DNA of 64,000 nucleotides from contig JAZNZY010000032.1 in assembly GCA_045595165.1 (NCBI GenBank), positions 15,021 to 79,020 of the forward strand, given 5' to 3'. The number at the start of each line of letters is the position of its first letter. Within the stretch, counting starts at the first letter, position 1. The notes under the pieces are model-generated. The model saw only the letters and a program-made list of their open reading frames with translations, was not told the origin of the DNA and did not search any database. Shown piece after piece: positions 59,403 to 64,000 of the stretch. The DNA is from SFLA01 sp045595165 (GTDB taxonomy: Bacteria > Bacillota > Clostridia > Oscillospirales > CAG-382). Position numbers and translations under genes: made by a program.

Positions 59403-60365
59403 GTGATATTAAACCAAAAAGAAAAGCTTTTGTTTTCCTCCGAGTATAATAAAGGGGCAGTTTCTCACGCATATATAATCGAGGGCGCGAAGGGTGTAGG
59501 CAAAATGGATTTTGCGCTTTATGCCGCCTCTGTTCTAATGTGCGAAAGGGAGGACAAGCCCTGCGGGGTATGCCCTCAATGCCGCAAGGTGAATGAAAAA
59601 GCCCATCCCGATATGTGGATATTGGGCGTGGAAAAGTCCTGCGTGGTTGCAGATGCAAGACGTATCATAAAGGACGCGTATCTTGTTCCCAACGATGGGG
59701 AGAAAAAAGTATATATCATCGCAAACGCAGACAAAATGAACAGGCAGACACAAAACGCTATGCTTAAGATACTTGAGGAGCCGCCCGCTCCCGTGGTATT
59801 CTTTTTGCTGACCGAGCGTAAGGATATGCTGCTTGCCACGGTAAGGTCCCGTTGCCGCACCGTTTCACTTGCGGGAATGGAAGAGGACGAGATATTGGAG
59901 ATACTGCGTAAAAAGTATCCCCGTAAGCCGGAGCAGACCTTGGTTGAAGTAACCCGTCTTTGCGGACGAAGCATCGGTGAGGCTGAGGAGCTTTTGGGCA
60001 GGGACAGCGTTGCGGAAATGAACCGCGCTTCCGAATTTATAAAAAACTTTTTCGGCGATGCGGACAGATATTCTCTCTACGTTTCCGTGCTTAAGGGCAA
60101 GCAGAAGAGGGAGAGCAACCAACTGTTTTTATCTCTGGTGCACGGTGCTTTTGCGGATATTCTCCGTGTCAAATGCGGAGTTGCCCGCTGTAACGTGCTT
60201 TCCGTGCAGGAGGCGGCGGTGTATGCACGCAAAAAAACACGCCGTTCTATTTCATCTTGCCTTAATACTGTGGAAGCTGCCTGTGTGGCAATTGGAGCAA
60301 ACGGAAACTACACTGCCGTAATGAGCGAAATGCTTATTAAACTGGGATCTGAAAGGAATAATTGA
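59403..60365 (+). CDS. holB: DNA polymerase III delta prime subunit
   Basis: A 320-residue AAA+ clamp-loader protein. The P-loop region is degenerate (EGAKGVGKMDFAL), the zinc module has CGVCPQCRK, and ADKMNRQTQNAMLKILEEPP with LATVRSRCRTV is diagnostic. The start is GTG at 59403, six bases after AAGGAGGAG; no ATG fits. ricT follows within four bases, the usual clostridial neighbour. Confidence 0.92.
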   Translation: MILNQKEKLLFSSEYNKGAVSHAYIIEGAKGVGKMDFALYAASVLMCEREDKPCGVCPQCRKVNEKAHPDMWILGVEKSCVVADARRIIKDAYLVPNDGEKKVYIIANADKMNRQTQNAMLKILEEPPAPVVFFLLTERKDMLLATVRSRCRTVSLAGMEEDEILEILRKKYPRKPEQTLVEVTRLCGRSIGEAEELLGRDSVAEMNRASEFIKNFFGDADRYSLYVSVLKGKQKRESNQLFLSLVHGAFADILRVKCGVARCNVLSVQEAAVYARKKTRRSISSCLNTVEAACVAIGANGNYTAVMSEMLIKLGSERNN

Positions 60366-60368
60366 TAT

Positions 60369-61277
60369 ATGGAAAATCAAAACAACAATATGATAGATAA
60401 AGCTGCCGAAATGGCTGAAACAGTCGAGGTAGTGGGAATAAAGTTCAGAGATGGCGGAAAAACCTATTATTTCGCTCCGGGTGATATGGTACTCAATAAG
60501 GACGATCACGCTATTGTGGAAACCGCACGCGGAATGGAATTCGGCTTTTGTGCTATGGGAAACCGCCACGTTAAGCGTTCGGATATCGTTTCTCCTCTCA
60601 AGCCCGTGGTTCGTATGGCTACCGAGGAGGACGAAAAAAGACACGAGCAAAACAAAGCGATGGAGGAACGAGCAAAGCAGATATTCCTTGAAAAGGTGCA
60701 GAAAAACAATCTCGTAATGCAGCTTGTTGACGTGGAATATACCTTTGACAACACCAAGCTTATCTTTTATTTCACTGCCGACGGAAGAGTGGATTTCCGT
60801 GAATTGGTAAAGGATCTCGCATCCGTTTTCCGCACTCGTATCGAGCTTCGCCAGATCGGCGTTCGTGATGAAGCAAAGCTGATCGGTGGACTGGGCGTAT
60901 GCGGAAGACCCTTCTGCTGTAAGGAATTCCTGCCCGATTTCGCTCAGGTTTCCATTAAGATGGCAAAAGAGCAAAATCTTTCTCTTTCCAGCGCAAAAAT
61001 ATCCGGTTCCTGCGGCAGACTTATGTGCTGTCTGCGCTTTGAGCAGGAGGTTTACGAAACCGAATACGCAACTTTCCCCAAGGTGGATTCCATTGTTGAA
61101 ACTCCTGCAGGTAAGGGCGTAATTATCGAGAGCAACTTTTTAACCGGAAAAATAAAGGTTAAGCTCAACGGCGATCAAAACGCACCCGTAAAGGTGTATT
61201 CAAAGAACGATATTAAGGTCATTGGAATGATCAAGCGCAACGATGATGGCGAAGAGTTTAAAAAGCTGGAAGATTAA
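60369..61277 (+). CDS. ricT: RicT/YaaT (PSP1 C-terminal domain) Fe-S regulatory subunit
   Basis: A 302-residue PSP1-family protein. Conserved Cys lie in LGVCGRPFCCKEFL and SGSCGRLMCCLRFEQE, and in Bacillus bind a 4Fe-4S cluster shared with RicA and RicF. The Ric complex aids RNase Y-dependent RNA maturation and affects sporulation. An acidic N-terminal region of about 30 residues precedes the core. AAGGA lies before the ATG. Confidence 0.93.
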   Translation: MENQNNNMIDKAAEMAETVEVVGIKFRDGGKTYYFAPGDMVLNKDDHAIVETARGMEFGFCAMGNRHVKRSDIVSPLKPVVRMATEEDEKRHEQNKAMEERAKQIFLEKVQKNNLVMQLVDVEYTFDNTKLIFYFTADGRVDFRELVKDLASVFRTRIELRQIGVRDEAKLIGGLGVCGRPFCCKEFLPDFAQVSIKMAKEQNLSLSSAKISGSCGRLMCCLRFEQEVYETEYATFPKVDSIVETPAGKGVIIESNFLTGKIKVKLNGDQNAPVKVYSKNDIKVIGMIKRNDDGEEFKKLED

Positions 61278-61293
61278 GAAAGGCAGATAAACT

Positions 61294-62706
61294 GTGGTAT
61301 TTTCATCTCTTATATTTCTTTTTGCATACCTTACCGTAACCCTTGCGCTTTATTTCGTTTTACCGAAAAAGTGGCGTAATGCTGTTTTATTTACGGTTTC
61401 TCTGTTGTTTTACGGCTGGGGTGAGCCTGCGTATATTGTCATAATGCTTATTTCCATTCTGGCAGCGTTCCTTTTTGGCTTTCCTATCCACAAATACCGT
61501 GAATCCAACCCCAAAAAAGCAAAAATATATATGGCGCTTTCCCTTTGTTCCAACCTTGTATTTTTGCTGTTCTTCAAATATTGCAATTTCTTTATAGAAA
61601 ACCTTTCTCTTATACCCTTTTTGTCCTCTCTTGAGCCCATAAAAGGTCTGGTGCTTCCCGTCGGTATATCCTTTTATACCTTCCAGATAATGTCTTATAC
61701 TATCGACCTTTACCGCGGTGAAACAGACGTACAGCGCAATTTCGTCGCTTTCGGTACTTATGTTACACTTTTCCCTCAGCTTATCGCAGGCCCTATCGTA
61801 AGATATCGTGATATTGACGATCAGCTTATCACCAGAGAACATAGTGTTGATAAGTTTGCAAAAGGTATCCGCCGCTTTTGCGCGGGTCTTGCGAAGAAAG
61901 TATTGCTTGCCGATACCATCTTTGCCGTGGCGGAATATTTCCAATCCCTTCACGAAATTCAGCCTACCGTTGCGGGAAGCTGGATGATCGTTATCTGCTA
62001 TACCTTCCAGATATATTTCGATTTCTCCGGCTATTCCGATATGGCTATCGGTTTGGGTAAAATGATCGGATTTGAATTCCTTGAAAACTTTAATTACCCT
62101 TATATGGCTAACAGTATCACCGATTTCTGGCGCCGTTGGCATATGTCCCTTTCCACCTGGTTCAAGGAATACGTTTACATTCCCTTGGGCGGTAACAGAA
62201 AGGGTCTTTTAAAGCAGTACCGCAATATAGCGATCGTATGGCTTCTCACCGGCTTCTGGCATGGCGCAAACTGGAATTTTATCCTTTGGGGCGTGTATTT
62301 CGGCATACTGCTTATGCTGGAGAAAACCTTCCTTCTTAAGGTATTGAATAAGCTTCCCAAGGTGTTCAGCCATATTTACGCTCTGTTCTTCGTAGCTATC
62401 GGATGGCTTATATTCTTCTTTACGGATATGTCCGCAGGATGGAGCGTGTTTACCGCAATGTTCGGATTTGGTGGAGTGGATTTCACCACCGCTACCGTAA
62501 ATTACGATATTTTGCGCAACCTTGCGCTTATCCTCCTTTGCGTTATCGGAAGCACACCGTACCCCAAAAAGCTTTACGATTACCTTGTCAAACGCTTTAG
62601 AATCGTGGAATATGCTTCTCCCATGCTCTCCTGCGGCTCGTTTTTGCTGTGCGTAGCATATATGGTGGACAGCACGTTTAGCCCGTTCTTGTATTACACT
62701 TTCTAA
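61294..62706 (+). CDS. MBOAT-family O-acyltransferase (AlgI-like)
   Basis: A 470-residue protein with about ten membrane segments. DFWRRWHMSLSTWFKEYVY and the catalytic His region GFWHGANWNFILWG are the MBOAT/AlgI signatures. Together with the DHHW protein downstream it should move acyl groups across the membrane to O-acylate an exported polysaccharide or teichoic acid. The start is GTG at 61294. Confidence 0.93.
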   Translation: MVFSSLIFLFAYLTVTLALYFVLPKKWRNAVLFTVSLLFYGWGEPAYIVIMLISILAAFLFGFPIHKYRESNPKKAKIYMALSLCSNLVFLLFFKYCNFFIENLSLIPFLSSLEPIKGLVLPVGISFYTFQIMSYTIDLYRGETDVQRNFVAFGTYVTLFPQLIAGPIVRYRDIDDQLITREHSVDKFAKGIRRFCAGLAKKVLLADTIFAVAEYFQSLHEIQPTVAGSWMIVICYTFQIYFDFSGYSDMAIGLGKMIGFEFLENFNYPYMANSITDFWRRWHMSLSTWFKEYVYIPLGGNRKGLLKQYRNIAIVWLLTGFWHGANWNFILWGVYFGILLMLEKTFLLKVLNKLPKVFSHIYALFFVAIGWLIFFFTDMSAGWSVFTAMFGFGGVDFTTATVNYDILRNLALILLCVIGSTPYPKKLYDYLVKRFRIVEYASPMLSCGSFLLCVAYMVDSTFSPFLYYTF

Positions 62707-62722
62707 GGGGAGGTAAAAAATT

Positions 62723-63889
62723 GTGAAAAAAATAACAAATATTATTACCGTCGCCCTGTTTTTGGCAATCCTTTTCGGCCTTACCGCCGCTTTTGTCATT
62801 GTTCCCGATAAAAGCTATTCCGAAAACGAAAAACGCAACCTTCAGCTTTTCCCCGAATTCACCCTCGAATCTCTTATGGACGGCAAATTTTCTTCTGAGA
62901 TCAACGAGTATTTCGCAGACCAGTTTCCTTTGCGTGATTCCTTCGTAAGCCTTAAAGCTCTTGCGGAGTTAGCCTTGTTCAAGGGCGAGAATAACGGCGT
63001 TTTGCTTGGCGAAAACGAAACTCTTGCGGTGCGAACCTTCTCCATCTTTAAGGATCGTCTTAACCGTACCGAGAATATGGACTATTTTTATTCTCAAAGC
63101 GTTGTAAAACAGCTTGAAAAGCTTAACACCTTCGCTTCGGAAAATACCGATATTCCCGTTCACGTAATAATTCCTCCCCGCGTGGTAGACGTTGCGGCAA
63201 AGGATTTCAATTATCCCTCCAACGTTTCCGTTTCCTTGGATGCGCTTATATCCGAAACCCTTTCCGATGAGGTGTATATTCCTCTTTCGGCAATGCTTTC
63301 TGAAAAGCATTCGGCAGGGGAGTACGTGTATTACCGTACCGACCATCATTGGACAACGTTGGGCGCATATTACGCTTATGTGGAGATAATGAAGTCCTTT
63401 GGTATGGAAAAGGATATTATTCCCGCAGATAAATTCACGATAGAAACCGTGGCTGATGATTTTTACGGAACCACTTGGTCCAAATGCGGTTTTTCCTTCG
63501 TTTCTCCCGATAATATCGAATTCTGGTCCCTTGGCAACGAGGATGATTTTACCACCACCATAGGTGAAAGAACTTTCAGCGGATTTTACGATATGTCATA
63601 TCTGGAAACGATGGATAAGTATTCTGTGTTTATCAGCGGTACAAACGACGTAACCATTGTAGAGAGTAATTTTGACGAAGAGCGTCCGGTACTGCTTCTT
63701 CCCAAGGATTCCTTTGCAAACAGTCTGGTACCCTTCCTTGCACAGCATTTTGATCTGGTACTTGTCAATATGGCAAACCGCATGACAAATATTTCCGCTT
63801 ACGCCGAGCAGTATTCCGCCGACCGTATCCTTTTTGTATGGAATGCAGAAAACCTGATCACAAGCGGTAATTTAGGAAACATTAATTAA
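62723..63889 (+). CDS. DHHW (AlgX/AlgJ-like) protein
   Basis: A 388-residue exported protein with an N-terminal membrane helix (about 5-28) and an SGNH-type domain. YYRTDHHWTTLGAYYAY is the family's name-giving motif, and FADQFPLRDSFVSLK lies near the N-terminus. Such proteins transfer the acyl group from the MBOAT partner to polysaccharide outside. The start is GTG, nine bases after AGGGGAGG. A terminator ends the pair. Confidence 0.9.
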   Translation: MKKITNIITVALFLAILFGLTAAFVIVPDKSYSENEKRNLQLFPEFTLESLMDGKFSSEINEYFADQFPLRDSFVSLKALAELALFKGENNGVLLGENETLAVRTFSIFKDRLNRTENMDYFYSQSVVKQLEKLNTFASENTDIPVHVIIPPRVVDVAAKDFNYPSNVSVSLDALISETLSDEVYIPLSAMLSEKHSAGEYVYYRTDHHWTTLGAYYAYVEIMKSFGMEKDIIPADKFTIETVADDFYGTTWSKCGFSFVSPDNIEFWSLGNEDDFTTTIGERTFSGFYDMSYLETMDKYSVFISGTNDVTIVESNFDEERPVLLLPKDSFANSLVPFLAQHFDLVLVNMANRMTNISAYAEQYSADRILFVWNAENLITSGNLGNIN

Positions 63890-63897
63890 AAACAACA

Positions 63898-63932
63898 AAA
63901 AGGACGGAGAGCTTTTCTCCGTCCTTTTTACT
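63898..63932. terminator. Bidirectional intrinsic terminator
   Basis: AAAAGGACGGAG pairs with CTCCGTCCTTTT around a seven-base loop; T runs follow on both strands, and it lies between convergent genes. Confidence 0.85.
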
Positions 63933-64000
63933 TTAACCTCTTATCATTATCTTAACAATCTCCGCATCGGTCGGTTGCATTCCGACCTTGCCGATGTGAC
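63933..64000 (-). CDS. 3' end of an unidentified gene running off the window
   Basis: On the minus strand one frame stays open to the window edge and ends HIGKVGMQPTDAEIVKIMIRG-stop at 63933, directly before the bidirectional terminator. Its codon use is like its neighbours. Too little is present for identification. Confidence 0.5.
   Translation of the reverse strand, partial: HIGKVGMQPTDAEIVKIMIRG

Noticed and set aside
1..64000. Prophage, integrative element or genomic island
   Set aside because: No integrase, transposase, phage structural gene or tRNA-linked repeat is seen, and codon use is uniform.

Overview
The window reads as chromosomal DNA from an endospore-forming member of the Clostridia (Firmicutes/Bacillota). 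The support is: a SpoIIID gene, a six-cysteine SCIFF/ranthipeptide precursor with its radical-SAM maturase, an ylmE-sepF-ylmG-divIVA-ileS-lspA cell-division cluster, strong AGGAGG ribosome sites, frequent GTG/TTG starts and intrinsic terminators typical of the phylum. Family or genus cannot be fixed by eye. Base and codon use look even throughout. I see no phage, plasmid, transposase, CRISPR array, rRNA or tRNA gene. Coding density is high and no gene-free stretch exceeds about 300 bases except 51900-52316, which is filled by a small ORF, its promoter, two terminators and a repeat.

Layout. 1-2011: the end of a sensor kinase gene and two membrane proteins. 2067-4986 (minus): the SCIFF peptide gene scfA, a hairpin, the maturase scfB and a PLP decarboxylase-like gene. 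5144-9456: a TIM-barrel sugar isomerase, galE, spoIIID, a ribokinase-like gene and a Cys-rich protein whose promoter looks sigma-K type. 9580-17692: a very large GHL10-type lipoprotein, an orphan sensor kinase, an HtrA protease, an Xre regulator and a methyltransferase. 17920-23098: an ArsR-like regulator diverging from nifS-nifU-hslO-pepP, followed by efp and an Asp-Cys repeat protein. 23174-27605: an isomerase/dehydrogenase pair, a SLOG protein, a phosphoglycerate mutase and dapA.

27727-39264 is a long co-directional housekeeping run: queA, miaA, an HlyD-like protein, ylmE, sepF, ylmG, divIVA, ileS, lspA, an rluD-type gene and a split transketolase. 39265-49710 continues with an acyltransferase/DUF6320 pair, a Nif3 protein, rqcH, an SLH-anchored protein (minus), mnmA, tcdA, a flavin reductase, rlmH, a lipoprotein and a second Xre-plus-repeat regulator. 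49759-54137 (minus) holds two GNAT enzymes, a nucleoside phosphorylase preceded by a terminator and a 36-codon ORF, and typA. 54271-64000 holds a SpoIID-like protein with three peptidoglycan-binding repeats, three small linked genes, the coaW-DUF4358-HTH operon (minus), holB-ricT and an MBOAT/DHHW polysaccharide O-acylation pair.

The items most worth following are the scfA-scfB locus with its internal hairpin; the 36-codon ORF with consensus promoter and terminator ahead of the nucleoside phosphorylase operon; the sigma-K-like promoter of the Cys-rich gene; the ArsR/nifS divergon with Cys-rich protein tails; the Asp-Cys repeat protein beside efp; and a dispersed intergenic repeat found in at least two copies.
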